Position numbers and translations under genes: made by a program
Shown: one piece after another, positions 1 to 7,986 of the stretch
Position numbering within the stretch: the first letter of the stretch is position 1
How the letters are laid out: every line of letters starts with the position of its first letter
The notes under the pieces: model-generated
The model's input: the letters and a program-made list of their open reading frames with translations, nothing else
Told to the model about the DNA's origin: nothing
Database searches by the model: none
From: Allorhizobium undicola ORS 992 = ATCC 700741
GTDB lineage: Bacteria > Pseudomonadota > Alphaproteobacteria > Rhizobiales > Rhizobiaceae
NCBI RefSeq assembly: GCF_000621665.1
Contig: NZ_JHXQ01000020.1
Location: forward strand, 1 to 32,665
Direction: 5' to 3'
DNA length: 32,665 nucleotides

Positions 1-344
1 ATGTCGATCGGCAGCGCGCCGATCTTCCAGCGATAGAGAAGATCGTTCAGGCAATGGCCGAAGCGCGACACCATCAGCAGCACCTTCATGCGCTGGCTGG
101 CATCGTGGAAATCGACATCCATCGCAAATTTCGCGGCAATCGGCTCGAAACCCTTGACCAGCGCCTCGCGCGCCACACCCTCTTCCGAAATGAAGCTGAC
201 GCGCATGAAGAATTTGCCCGTGCCCAGATCGTCGAATTGCGAACTATCGACGATATTGCAGCCCTTTTCCGTCAGATAGCCGGAAATCGCCGCGACAATG
301 CCGCGCGTCGAAGGACATGTCACCGTCAAAACATAGGTCTTCAT
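1..344 (-). CDS. purU: Formyltetrahydrofolate deformylase, N-terminal part (cut by window edge)
   Basis: The first 114 codons are visible and the gene runs off the left edge. The protein begins MKTYVLTVTCPSTRGIVAAI and continues into a GCNIVDSSQFDD stretch and FFMRVSF, which is the N-terminal ACT domain of PurU. A later MKVLLMVSRFGHCLNDLLYR stretch opens the formyltransferase-type catalytic domain. PurU hydrolyses 10-formyl-THF to formate and THF in the cytoplasm. Two in-frame ATGs are adjacent (344 and 347); 344 is chosen because a GGAG lies 6 bases before it. It is co-directional with gmaS and 117 bases downstream of it. Placement at the end of an N-methylglutamate cluster suggests that it disposes of the one-carbon unit made when N-methylglutamate is oxidised and regenerates THF. 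Confidence 0.9.
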   Translation of the reverse strand, partial: MKTYVLTVTCPSTRGIVAAISGYLTEKGCNIVDSSQFDDLGTGKFFMRVSFISEEGVAREALVKGFEPIAAKFAMDVDFHDASQRMKVLLMVSRFGHCLNDLLYRWKIGALPID

Positions 345-461
345 CATCGTCTCCGGCGGGACGCCCGATTATTGTCCCGGTTCATGAAGGCACATGCCGC
401 GCAAGAAGCGGCATCCTCGGGTCATGCCCGAGGATGCCGGTCGGACAAGGCATGGCGCGTG

Positions 462-1769
462 TCAGATGTCGAGTGTGGTCTGGTGTTCCCAGGCGGTGAA
501 CTGCGAGCAGTAGCCGTTCCACTCGTCCTGCTTGAGCTTGAGATAGGCCTTGGAGAAATCCAGCCCCAAAGCCGCCTGTAGTTCTGCGTCGGCCTCATAG
601 GCACGCAGGGCGTCAAGAAGGTTGAGCGGCAGTTTGGGCGCATTCGTCACCAGATGCCCCTCCCGATACATGTCTATATCGTGATGAGGGCCCGGATCGG
701 CATCGCTTTTCAGGCCAGAGAGGCCAGCGGCAATGATGATCGCCTGCAACAGGTAAGGATTGACGGCTCCGTCCGGCAGGCGAAGCTCGAAACGGCCAGG
801 CCCCGGCACGCGCACCATATGGGTGCGGTTATTGCCTGTCCAGGTCACGGTGTTCGGCGCCCATGTGGCACCGGAAATGGTGCGCGGCGCGTTGATGCGC
901 TTATAGGAATTGACCGTGGGATTGGTAACGGCTGCCAAGGCCGAGGCGTGTTTCATGATGCCGCCCAGGAAGGTCTTGCCTTTGGCAGAGAGACCAAAGG
1001 GCATGGCCTTGTCAGCGAAGGCATTGGTGCTGCCGTCGAGATCCCAGACCGAGATGTGTGCATGGCAGCCATTGCCGGTCAGGCCCTTGAACGGCTTGGG
1101 CATGAAGGTGGCCCGCAGCCCATGCTTTTCGGCTACGGATTTGACCATGAACTTGAAGAAGGAGTGCTTGTCCGCCGTCTTCAGCGCGTCGTCATATTCC
1201 CAATTCATCTCGAACTGGCCATTGGCGTCTTCATGATCGTTCTGGTAGGGCTTCCAGCCCAGTTCCAGCATATAATCGCAGATCTCGGCAATCACGTCAT
1301 AGCGGCGCATCAGCGCCTGCTGATCGTAACACGGTTTTTCCGCACTATCGAATTCGTCGGATATTTTACTGCCATCGGCGGAAATCAGAAAGAATTCCGG
1401 CTCCACGCCCGTCTTGACCCGAAGTCCCATGGATGCCGCTTCTTCGACCAGCTTCTTCAGGACCACCCGCGGCGCCTGCTCCACCGGCCTGCCGTCCATC
1501 ACGCAATCGGCGGCGACCCAGGCAACGTCCTTCTTCCACGGCAGCTGGATGACGGATGCTGCGTCCGGCACGGCGAAAAGGTCGGGATGGGCAGGCGTCA
1601 GATCCAGCCATGTGGCAAAACCGGCAAAGCCCGCGCCATCCTTCTGCATGTCGGCGATGGCCTCGGCCGGGACCAGCTTGGCGCGCTGGGCGCCGAACAG
1701 GTCGGTGTAGCTGATCATGAAATATTTGATGCCGCGCTCACTGGCAAATTTCACAAGATCCTGTGTCAC
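462..1769 (-). CDS. gmaS: Gamma-glutamylmethylamide synthetase (type III glutamine synthetase-like)
   Basis: This 435-residue protein is a GlnA/GlnT-family ligase that would join methylamine to glutamate using ATP, giving gamma-glutamylmethylamide. The N-terminal beta-grasp part (RGIKYFMISYTDLFGAQRAK) is followed by the catalytic domain with metal-binding motifs EPEFFL, NDHEDANGQFEMNWEY and NGCHAHISVWD. The late NRTHMVRVPGPGRFELRLPD region holds the nucleotide/glutamate-binding arginines. The frame is open to 1817, but the start is placed at GTG 1769 (VTQDLVKFA...) because AGGGGA lies 5 bases before it and the upstream residues fall in a repeat. The family alone cannot separate GmaS from a GlnT glutamine synthetase. 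Its place next to mgsABC and opposite mgdABCD makes GmaS the likely role. Confidence 0.88.
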   Translation of the reverse strand: MTQDLVKFASERGIKYFMISYTDLFGAQRAKLVPAEAIADMQKDGAGFAGFATWLDLTPAHPDLFAVPDAASVIQLPWKKDVAWVAADCVMDGRPVEQAPRVVLKKLVEEAASMGLRVKTGVEPEFFLISADGSKISDEFDSAEKPCYDQQALMRRYDVIAEICDYMLELGWKPYQNDHEDANGQFEMNWEYDDALKTADKHSFFKFMVKSVAEKHGLRATFMPKPFKGLTGNGCHAHISVWDLDGSTNAFADKAMPFGLSAKGKTFLGGIMKHASALAAVTNPTVNSYKRINAPRTISGATWAPNTVTWTGNNRTHMVRVPGPGRFELRLPDGAVNPYLLQAIIIAAGLSGLKSDADPGPHHDIDMYREGHLVTNAPKLPLNLLDALRAYEADAELQAALGLDFSKAYLKLKQDEWNGYCSQFTAWEHQTTLDI

Positions 1770-1803
1770 GTCGTTCCCCTGATTTTTTGGATTTGGACAC
1801 ATA

Positions 1804-1910
1804 TTAGAGCGTCTCAATGTTTCACGGAAACACTGAAATGTTCTAACTCTTTGTTTTTACGCATGTCCTGACGGAAAACCGGATTCCACTTTTCTCGGGA
1901 CAATGCTATA
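1804..1910. repeat. Palindromic intergenic repeat (copy A)
   Basis: This lies in the 189-base gap between mgsC and gmaS. The core at 1861-1906 begins GCATGTCC and ends GGGACAATGC, with AAAACCGGATTCCACTTTT between. The flank 1804-1860 carries a TAACTCTTTGTTTTTACGCA stretch. The same GCAT...AAAACCG...CACTTTT...ATGC layout recurs at 7987-8030 and at the right end of the window. It resembles widespread rhizobial intergenic palindromes. I see no coding content. Confidence 0.6.
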
Positions 1911-1958
1911 GATGAAAAAATGTCCGCGCCCCTGGGAGGAATGCGCGGACAACTGATC

Positions 1959-3287
1959 TCAAAAACCGGCTTTGCCGGGATACCAACTGGTTCCGGCCAG
2001 CGGCACCTGCGCCATGGCGGCGGCTTCCATCGTCAGGGCGCAGAGGTCTTCCGGCTCCAGATTGTGCAGTCGGTTATGGCCGCAGGCGCGCGCGATCGTC
2101 TGGGCTTCCAGCGTCATCACCTTGAGATAATTGGCAAGGCGGCGACCGGCGAGAACCGGGTCGAGACGGGCGGCCAGTTCCGGGTTCTGCGTGGTGATGC
2201 CTGCCGGGTCCTTGCCTTCGTGCCAGTCGTCATAGGCGCCTGCCGTGGTGCCGAGTTGTCTGTATTCCTCTTCCCACTTCGGGTCGTTATCGCCAATGGC
2301 AACCAGCGCCGCCGTGCCGATCGCCACGGCATCGGCGCCAAGCGCCAGGGCCTTTGCCACATCCGCACCGGACCGAATGCCGCCGGAGACGATCAACTGC
2401 ACCTTGCGATGCATTCCAAGATCCTGAAGGGCCTGGACGGCGGGGCGGATACAGGCAAGCGTCGGCATCCCGACATGCTCGATGAAAACATCCTGCGTGG
2501 CCGCCGTGCCACCCTGCATACCGTCCAGCACCACCACATCGGCACCGGCCTTCACCGCAAGGGCCGTGTCGTAATAGGGTCTTGCGCCGCCCACCTTCAC
2601 GTAGATCGGCTTTTCCCAATCGGTGATTTCACGCAGTTCGAGGATCTTGATTTCCAGATCGTCCGGGCCGGTCCAGTCCGGGTGGCGGCAGGCAGAACGC
2701 TGATCGATGCCCTTGGGAAGGTTGCGCATATTGGCCACGCGATCGGAAATCTTCTGGCCAAGCAGCATTCCGCCACCGCCGGGCTTTGCGCCCTGGCCCA
2801 CGACCACTTCGATGGCGTCGGCGCGGCGCAGGTCTTTCGGGTTCATGCCATAGCGCGACGGCAGATATTGATAGACCAGGGTCTGGCTATGGCCGCGCTC
2901 TTCATCGGTCATGCCGCCATCGCCCGTTGTGGTGGACGTACCGGCCAGCGTTGCGCCGCGTCCAAGCGCTTCCTTGGCATTGCCGGAAAGTGCGCCGAAG
3001 CTCATGCCGGCAATGGTGATCGGAACCTTCAGATGGATTGGCTTCCTGGCAAAGCGCGTGCCGAGAACGACGGACGTATCGCATTTTTCGCGATAGCCTT
3101 CCAGCGGGTAGCGGGAAATCGAGGCACCGAGAAACAGCAGGTCGTCGAAATGCGGCACCTTCCGCTTCGTGCCGGCGCCACGAATATCATAAATGCCGGT
3201 GGCGGCGGCGCGGCGGATTTCCGCCAGGGTGTAATCGTCGAAGGTCGCGGATTTGCGCGGCGGCGTATTGGGGTTGTGATAGCTCAT
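1959..3287 (-). CDS. mgsC: N-methylglutamate synthase subunit C (FMN-binding glutamate synthase domain)
   Basis: This 442-residue protein matches the central FMN-binding barrel domain of glutamate synthase (GlxD/MgsC type). Key stretches are GMSFGALSGNAKEALGRGA (about 94-112), EVVVGQGAKPGGGGMLLGQK (160-179), KVGGARPYYDTALAVKAGAD, VVLDGMQGGTAATQ and VSGGIRSGADVAKALALGAD, the phosphate-binding end of the barrel. Together with MgsA and MgsB it should transfer the methylamine group of gamma-glutamylmethylamide to 2-oxoglutarate or glutamate carbon to give N-methylglutamate. GGAGC lies a few bases before the ATG, and it follows mgsB by 12 bases. Residues 321-367, where glutamate synthases carry the 3Fe-4S cysteines, contain no cysteine. 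Older annotations of this family read glutamate synthase large subunit-like, glxD. Confidence 0.88.
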   Translation of the reverse strand: MSYHNPNTPPRKSATFDDYTLAEIRRAAATGIYDIRGAGTKRKVPHFDDLLFLGASISRYPLEGYREKCDTSVVLGTRFARKPIHLKVPITIAGMSFGALSGNAKEALGRGATLAGTSTTTGDGGMTDEERGHSQTLVYQYLPSRYGMNPKDLRRADAIEVVVGQGAKPGGGGMLLGQKISDRVANMRNLPKGIDQRSACRHPDWTGPDDLEIKILELREITDWEKPIYVKVGGARPYYDTALAVKAGADVVVLDGMQGGTAATQDVFIEHVGMPTLACIRPAVQALQDLGMHRKVQLIVSGGIRSGADVAKALALGADAVAIGTAALVAIGDNDPKWEEEYRQLGTTAGAYDDWHEGKDPAGITTQNPELAARLDPVLAGRRLANYLKVMTLEAQTIARACGHNRLHNLEPEDLCALTMEAAAMAQVPLAGTSWYPGKAGF

Positions 3288-3299
3288 TTTCTGCTCCGC

Positions 3300-3986
3300 T
3301 CAATACGCTTCGGCATTGTCGATATTGAAGTTGTAAAGCTTGCGGGCCGAGCCATAGCGCTTGAACTCTTCCGGCTTCACACCGGTCACGCCCGCCTTTT
3401 CCAGAAGTTCGGCCAGCTTTTCCAGATGCTCCGGCTTCATCTGTTTTTCGACGCAATCGGCACCGAGGCTCTTGACCGTGCCACGCACGAAAAGCTTGGC
3501 CTCGTAAAGCGAATCTCCCAGCGCCTCGCCCGCATCTCCCAGCACGACGAGATGGCCGGACTGCCCCATGAAAGCAGACATGTGGCCGATGGAACCGTGG
3601 ACGACAATATCGATCCCCTTCATCGAGATGCCGCAGCGCGATGCCGCATTGCCCTTGATGACCAACAGCCCGCCGCGCCCGGTAGCACCGGCATATTGCG
3701 AGGCGTCGCCTTCGATGACGACCGTTCCCGACATCATGTTTTCCGCCACGCCGGGACCTGCCGAGCCATGCACGGTAACGGTGCCGCCGTCGTTCATGCC
3801 AGCGCAGTAGTAGCCGACCGAGCCCTTCACCTCCACGGTGACGGGACTGTCGATGCCAACGGCGACCGCGTGATGGCCGCGCGGATTGCGGATCTCGAAA
3901 TTCGTATCGTTTGCCCCCGATGTAACCGCGTGAAGGGCGCTGTTCAGCTCGCGCAACGGAGTTTGGGAGAGGTCGAAGACAGGCAT
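3300..3986 (-). CDS. mgsB: N-methylglutamate synthase subunit B (GXGXG domain)
   Basis: This 228-residue protein corresponds to the C-terminal GXGXG beta-helix domain of glutamate synthase (GlxC/MgsB type). The repeated glycine pattern runs through roughly residues 70-190 (GGTVTVHGSAGPGVAENMMS, GGLLVIKGNAASRCGISMKG, HLVVLGDAGEALGDSLYEAK). The domain is structural in glutamate synthase and packs between the amidotransferase and FMN domains; here it is a separate chain. AGAGGA precedes the ATG. It lies 17 bases after mgsA and 12 before mgsC, so the three are one operon. Confidence 0.87.
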   Translation of the reverse strand: MPVFDLSQTPLRELNSALHAVTSGANDTNFEIRNPRGHHAVAVGIDSPVTVEVKGSVGYYCAGMNDGGTVTVHGSAGPGVAENMMSGTVVIEGDASQYAGATGRGGLLVIKGNAASRCGISMKGIDIVVHGSIGHMSAFMGQSGHLVVLGDAGEALGDSLYEAKLFVRGTVKSLGADCVEKQMKPEHLEKLAELLEKAGVTGVKPEEFKRYGSARKLYNFNIDNAEAY

Positions 3987-4003
3987 GGTTATCCTCTTGC
4001 GTT

Positions 4004-4909
4004 TCAGGCCGCCTTGGCGTGATCCCAGAAATAGACGGTGGCCGGTTCAGGCTCCCAGACGCGGGCATTCTCGATGCCCGGCAGGTTGACCAGCGCCCGA
4101 TATTCGGAGCCGAAAGCCACGTATTGATCCGTCTCGGCCATGACGGCAGGCTTGCAGGCAATCGGATCGCGCAGCACGCCAAACCCTGTGCGGGTGCCGA
4201 CAACGAAGGTAAAGAAGCCATCAAGGTCGGAAAGCGCGCCGGTCAGCGCCTCGCCCAGATCCTTCCCCTTCTCCATTTCCGAGGTGAGATAAGCGGCGGC
4301 CACTTCAGAATCGTTCTGGGTCTCGAATTGCATTCCCTGGCGGATCAGCTCACGGCGCAGATTGTTGTGGTTGGAGAGCGAGCCGTTATGCACCAGGCAC
4401 TGGTCGGGGCCAGTGGAAAAGGGATGAGCGCCCAGCGTGGTGACGGCACTTTCCGTTGCCATGCGGGTATGGCCGATGCCGTGCGTGCCGCCCATGGTGC
4501 GGACACCGAAACGCGCAACGACATCCTTCGGCAGACCGATTTCCTTGAAAATCTCGACGCTTTCACCAGCCCCCATGATACGGATGGAGGGGCGGATACC
4601 AGCCAGCGCTTCGCGCACTCCGGCCACCTTGTCGGACGCCACTTCGATGACCGCATGGGTGCTTTTCACCGTGACGGAGGCGGCAAAACCGGCCTTGGCC
4701 AGCGCCTCTTCCAGCCCTGCGAAATCCGCCTGCGGCGTGGCGGACTGAACCGTCACCTTGCCCTTGCCGGACCCCGCGCCGCCATAAATGGCGATGCCGG
4801 CGGAATCGGGTCCGCGATCCGTCATGGTGATCAGCATATCGGACAACAGATTGCCTAGCTGAGGTTCGAGACTCTTGTCCTTCAGGAACAATCCAACAAT
4901 GCCGCACAT
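4004..4909 (-). CDS. mgsA: N-methylglutamate synthase subunit A (class II glutamine amidotransferase domain)
   Basis: This 301-residue Ntn-type amidotransferase corresponds to GlxB/MgsA. The start is set at 4909, not the ATG at 4918, because the family needs the nucleophilic cysteine directly after the initiator methionine, and the chosen start gives MCGIVGLF. GGAG lies 9 bases upstream. Other motifs are RGPDSAGIAIYG, HTRMATES, HNGSLSNHNNLR and NDSEVAAAYLTSE, all typical of the class II glutaminase site. In glutamate synthase this domain releases ammonia from glutamine; here it should act on gamma-glutamylmethylamide and release methylamine to the synthase site. It is the first synthase gene after the two regulators. 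Confidence 0.88.
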   Translation of the reverse strand: MCGIVGLFLKDKSLEPQLGNLLSDMLITMTDRGPDSAGIAIYGGAGSGKGKVTVQSATPQADFAGLEEALAKAGFAASVTVKSTHAVIEVASDKVAGVREALAGIRPSIRIMGAGESVEIFKEIGLPKDVVARFGVRTMGGTHGIGHTRMATESAVTTLGAHPFSTGPDQCLVHNGSLSNHNNLRRELIRQGMQFETQNDSEVAAAYLTSEMEKGKDLGEALTGALSDLDGFFTFVVGTRTGFGVLRDPIACKPAVMAETDQYVAFGSEYRALVNLPGIENARVWEPEPATVYFWDHAKAA

Positions 4910-4916
4910 GGCCGCC

Positions 4917-4938
4917 ATCTCCGTTTCTCGATGGAGAT
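4917..4938 (-). promoter_or_regulatory. Possible hairpin covering the mgsA ribosome-binding site
   Basis: On the minus strand ATCTCC and GGAGAT pair across a 10-base loop, and the GGAG is the Shine-Dalgarno sequence used for the mgsA start at 4909. A 6-bp stem is weak and may be chance. If formed it would mask the ribosome-binding site. Confidence 0.3.
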
Positions 4939-4999
4939 ATGGCTATCACCGGCAAAACGCTAAATCAACCCTCAGGAATATTTTTTTCCTCTTAGGCAA

Positions 5000-5656
5000 C
5001 TATTTCTGTTGCGGGTATGAAATGATCGACAGGTAGCGGGCGGGTAATTTCACCAGCTGCTCCGGTCCGTGCGGCGCGTCGGCATCGAAAAACAGGCTGT
5101 CGCCCGGCTGCATCGGATAAAGTTTCTCCCCATGGCGATAGACCACCTCGCCTTCCAGCATGTAGAGAAACTCCATCCCCTCGTGCTGGAAGGTCGGAAA
5201 CACATCGGACTCGGTGTTCAGCGAGATAAGATAGGGCTCCACGGTCACGCCGGATGTGTTGTTTTCGATATGGCCCAGCAGACTGTAATGATGCCCGGCA
5301 CGGGTGCCACGCCGTTCCAGATGCACGCCCTCGCCGGCCTTTACGAAGCTTGCGCTGCGTGGTTCCTCATAGCCCTTGAAGAAAGCGGTAATCGGCACGC
5401 CAAGTGCTGTGGAAAGCGATTGCAACGTTCCAAGCGAGGCGGAGATATTGCCATTTTCGATCTTCGACAACATGCCCACCGACATGCCGGTGGCAGCGGC
5501 CACATCGGCCACCGTCAGGCCGAGTTTCTTTCGGAAGGTGCGCACCTCGTGGCCGATCGCCATTTCCAGATTGTTGGCGCGTGGCTCGCGGACCGCATGT
5601 GGGTCTTGCGCCAGCGCCAGTTTCGCGGCGCGCTCCGACTTGCTGTCCTTGACCAT
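5000..5656 (-). CDS. XRE-cupin family transcriptional regulator
   Basis: This 218-residue DNA-binding regulator has an N-terminal helix-turn-helix at about residues 30-90 (RTFRKKLGLTVADVAAATGM then LSKIENGNISASLGTLQSL). A C-terminal cupin barrel at about 135-210 (FPTFQHEGMEFLYMLEGEV, YPMQPGDSLFFDADAPHGPE) probably senses a small molecule. The start is ATG 5656 because AGGTGGA precedes it by 7-8 bases; the GTG at 5668 has no such site. It lies 25 bases after the glxA-like gene and 90 bases before mgsA in the same direction. It probably controls methylamine/N-methylglutamate metabolism, but the effector is not visible from sequence. Confidence 0.85.
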   Translation of the reverse strand: MVKDSKSERAAKLALAQDPHAVREPRANNLEMAIGHEVRTFRKKLGLTVADVAAATGMSVGMLSKIENGNISASLGTLQSLSTALGVPITAFFKGYEEPRSASFVKAGEGVHLERRGTRAGHHYSLLGHIENNTSGVTVEPYLISLNTESDVFPTFQHEGMEFLYMLEGEVVYRHGEKLYPMQPGDSLFFDADAPHGPEQLVKLPARYLSIISYPQQK

Positions 5657-5680
5657 TCTAGCTTCCACCTGATTCTGAAC

Positions 5681-6640
5681 TTACGACTTTCTAATCGATT
5701 TCGGCTGCATTCCAAAATGCGCACGGAAGGCCCGCGAAAAATGCGAGCTGCTGGAAAAGCCGGTAGCAAAGGCAATCTCGGAAACCGACAGGGGGCTTTG
5801 CTCCAGCAGCTTGCGGGCATGGGTCAGGCGAATGGCGCGGTAACGCTCCAGAAATGTCGTGGCGAGTTCGCTGGCGAACAACCGGTCCAGATGGCGGGGT
5901 GTAACAGCGGCCAGCCGCGCCATGGCCTGCCGGGAAAGCGGGTTCTCAATAGTGCTTTCCATGGCCTCCAGCACAGCCACCAGTGCGGGATGCCGCGTGC
6001 CGAAACGGTCCTGGCTGGCGCTGCGCTGCGGGCCTTCAGGCTCGGCGACTGCCGTATGCAGGTACCAGTCCACCACCCGTGTGGCAAAGGCGGCGCCCAG
6101 GCGTTCGGCAATCAGCGCGTGCATCATATCCAGCGCCGCCACCCCGCCACCGCAGGTGATCCGCTCGCCGTCCAGCACATAACGGGCCTGTTTCGGCTGC
6201 CGCTCGGGAAAGGCTTCCGCCAAGGCTGCGGCATATTCCCAGTGGATGGTGAAGGCATGATGGTCCAGCAATCCCGCCTGCGCGAGCAGATAGGAACCGC
6301 CCGAAATCCCGCCAAGCCGCACCCCCTGCCGTGAAAGCCGCCGCACATGCGGATAGGCGGCGGCGACAGAGTGCCAGTCAGAGGGATTGCCGCCGGCCAC
6401 GACGAAGAGGGTGTGGAGGGGATATGGTACGTCCGCAAGCGTTCTGCACGGCACGGCCAGACCGCAGGACGCCACCACCGGCGCCCCATCCACCGAAAGC
6501 GGCACCACCTCGTAAAGCGGGCTCTGCGCCAGAAGATTGGCGGCCCGCAGCGGCTCGGTCGCCGAGGCATAGGACATCAGCGCAAAATTCGGCGTCAGTA
6601 GAAAGCCGATGGTCTGGGTGGCGGAAGAGACGTGTGACAT
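5681..6640 (-). CDS. GlxA family AraC-type transcriptional regulator
   Basis: This 319-residue regulator has an N-terminal DJ-1/PfpI-like amidotransferase-fold domain (about 1-180: FLLTPNFALMSYASATEPLR, then GGISGGSYLLAQAGLL where the nucleophile position of true amidotransferases is not a cysteine). A C-terminal AraC double helix-turn-helix follows (about 220-318: LAAVTPRHLDRLFASEL, LSVSEIAFATGFSSSSHFSR). It matches GlxA/GbdR-like regulators that often control methylated-amine or quaternary-amine catabolism. It is divergent from mgdA with 94 bases between the start codons, so it is well placed to control both arms of the cluster. It heads the minus-strand gene run. Confidence 0.87.
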   Translation of the reverse strand: MSHVSSATQTIGFLLTPNFALMSYASATEPLRAANLLAQSPLYEVVPLSVDGAPVVASCGLAVPCRTLADVPYPLHTLFVVAGGNPSDWHSVAAAYPHVRRLSRQGVRLGGISGGSYLLAQAGLLDHHAFTIHWEYAAALAEAFPERQPKQARYVLDGERITCGGGVAALDMMHALIAERLGAAFATRVVDWYLHTAVAEPEGPQRSASQDRFGTRHPALVAVLEAMESTIENPLSRQAMARLAAVTPRHLDRLFASELATTFLERYRAIRLTHARKLLEQSPLSVSEIAFATGFSSSSHFSRAFRAHFGMQPKSIRKS

Positions 6641-6734
6641 GTCTCGATTTTATCTCTGAATGTCTCATTCATGCAATTCCATTTCTCCAAACTGTAACAG
6701 TCTCTCCGCATCTTCATGACAAGAGACCGAGGCG
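6641..6734. promoter_or_regulatory. Divergent control region between glxA-like gene and mgdA
   Basis: This 94-base spacer must hold the start signals for both arms. TGTCTC occurs at 6640-6645 and again at 6661-6666, a 21-base spacing that puts the two copies on one helix face, as is common for AraC-family sites. A further GTCTC lies at 6700-6704. No convincing sigma-70 boxes were picked out by eye. Confidence 0.4.
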
Positions 6735-7985
6735 ATGCGCTTTTCCGCTCTTTCCATTCTTCTGAACGGCCTTCGCGGCAATCGTCACTGGTCCGCCCAT
6801 TGGCGGCAGCCGGAGCCGAAACCGCATTATGACGTGGTGATTGTCGGGGGCGGTGGGCATGGGTTGGCGACAGCCTATTATCTCTCCAGGGTCTTCGGCA
6901 TCGAAAACATTGCCGTGCTGGAAAAGGGCTATGTCGGGTCAGGCAATGTCGGACGCAACACCACCATCATCCGCTCCAACTACCTCCTGCCGGGCAATAA
7001 TCCGTTCTACGAATTCTCCATGAAACTCTGGGAAGGATTGGAACAGGATTTCAATTTCAACGCCATGGTTTCCCAGCGCGGCGTGCTGAACCTTTACCAT
7101 TCCGATGCGCAGCGGGATGCCTACACCCGGCGCGGCAATGCCATGCGTCTGCATGGCGTGGATGCAGAACTGCTGGACAGGGCTGAGGTGCAGGCCATGC
7201 TGCCCTTCTTCGATTACGAAAACGCCCGTTTCCCCATTCAGGGCGGCCTGTTGCAACGGCGCGGCGGCACAGTGCGCCATGATGCCGTGGCCTGGGGCTA
7301 TGCGCGCGGCGCCGATAGCCGCGGAGTTGACATTATCCAGAATTGCGAGGTGACAGGCATTCGCCGTGAAAACGGCAAGGCAACTGGCGTGGAAACGACA
7401 CGCGGCTTCATCGGCTGCGGTAAGCTGGCCTTGGCGGCGGCCGGAAATTCTTCGCAGGTCGCACAGATGGCCGGGCTGAAGCTGCCCATGGAAAGCCACG
7501 TTCTTCAGGCCTTTGTCTCCGAGGGGCTGAAGCCGTTCATCGATGGGGTCGTCACCTTCGGTGCAGGGCATTTCTATGTGTCCCAGTCCGATAAGGGCGG
7601 TCTCGTGTTCGGCGGCGACATCGATGGCTATAACTCTTATGCCCAGCGCGGAAATCTTGCCACCGTCGAACATGTGGCAGAGGCTGGCAAGGCCATGATC
7701 CCGGCCCTGTCGCGCATCCGGGTGCTGCGATCCTGGGGCGGGGTGATGGACATGTCGATGGATGGATCGCCGATCATCGACAAGGTGCATCTCGACAATC
7801 TCTATCTCAATTCCGGCTGGTGCTATGGCGGCTTCAAAGCCACGCCCGCCTCCGGCTATTGCTTTGCCCACCTGATCGCCAGGGGCGAACCGCATGAGAC
7901 CGCCCGTGCCTTCCGGCTGGATCGCTTCGCGCGCGGATACGTGATCGACGAAAAGGGCCAGGGTGCCCAGCCGAATCTTCATTAG
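6735..7985 (+). CDS. mgdA: N-methylglutamate dehydrogenase subunit A (sarcosine oxidase beta-like)
   Basis: This 416-residue flavoprotein resembles SoxB, the beta subunit of heterotetrameric sarcosine oxidase. The N-terminus (MRFSALSILLNGLRGN) is the usual SoxB opening, supporting this start. A dinucleotide-binding fold follows at about 32-60 (YDVVIVGGGGHGLATAYYL), with GSGNVGRNTTIIRSNY downstream. His182 in the RHDAVAWGYA stretch lines up with the histidine that carries covalent FMN in sarcosine oxidases. The C-terminal part (SWGGVMDMSMDGSPIID, NSGWCYGGFKATPASGYCFA) closes the substrate and FAD site. It should oxidise the N-methyl group of N-methylglutamate. It is first of four genes on the plus strand, divergent from the synthase arm. 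Sarcosine is an alternative substrate, but the neighbours favour N-methylglutamate. Confidence 0.88.
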   Translation: MRFSALSILLNGLRGNRHWSAHWRQPEPKPHYDVVIVGGGGHGLATAYYLSRVFGIENIAVLEKGYVGSGNVGRNTTIIRSNYLLPGNNPFYEFSMKLWEGLEQDFNFNAMVSQRGVLNLYHSDAQRDAYTRRGNAMRLHGVDAELLDRAEVQAMLPFFDYENARFPIQGGLLQRRGGTVRHDAVAWGYARGADSRGVDIIQNCEVTGIRRENGKATGVETTRGFIGCGKLALAAAGNSSQVAQMAGLKLPMESHVLQAFVSEGLKPFIDGVVTFGAGHFYVSQSDKGGLVFGGDIDGYNSYAQRGNLATVEHVAEAGKAMIPALSRIRVLRSWGGVMDMSMDGSPIIDKVHLDNLYLNSGWCYGGFKATPASGYCFAHLIARGEPHETARAFRLDRFARGYVIDEKGQGAQPNLH

Positions 7986-7986
7986 C

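Noticed and set aside
462..1769. Housekeeping glutamine synthetase GlnA
   Set aside because: Length, N-terminus and the methylamine gene context fit GmaS/type III better than the approximately 470-residue GlnA.
1920..4022. A 700-codon open frame on the plus strand opposite mgsC and mgsB
   Set aside because: It is antisense to two well-recognised genes, and its product has no domain-like features. Long antisense frames are expected in GC-rich genes.
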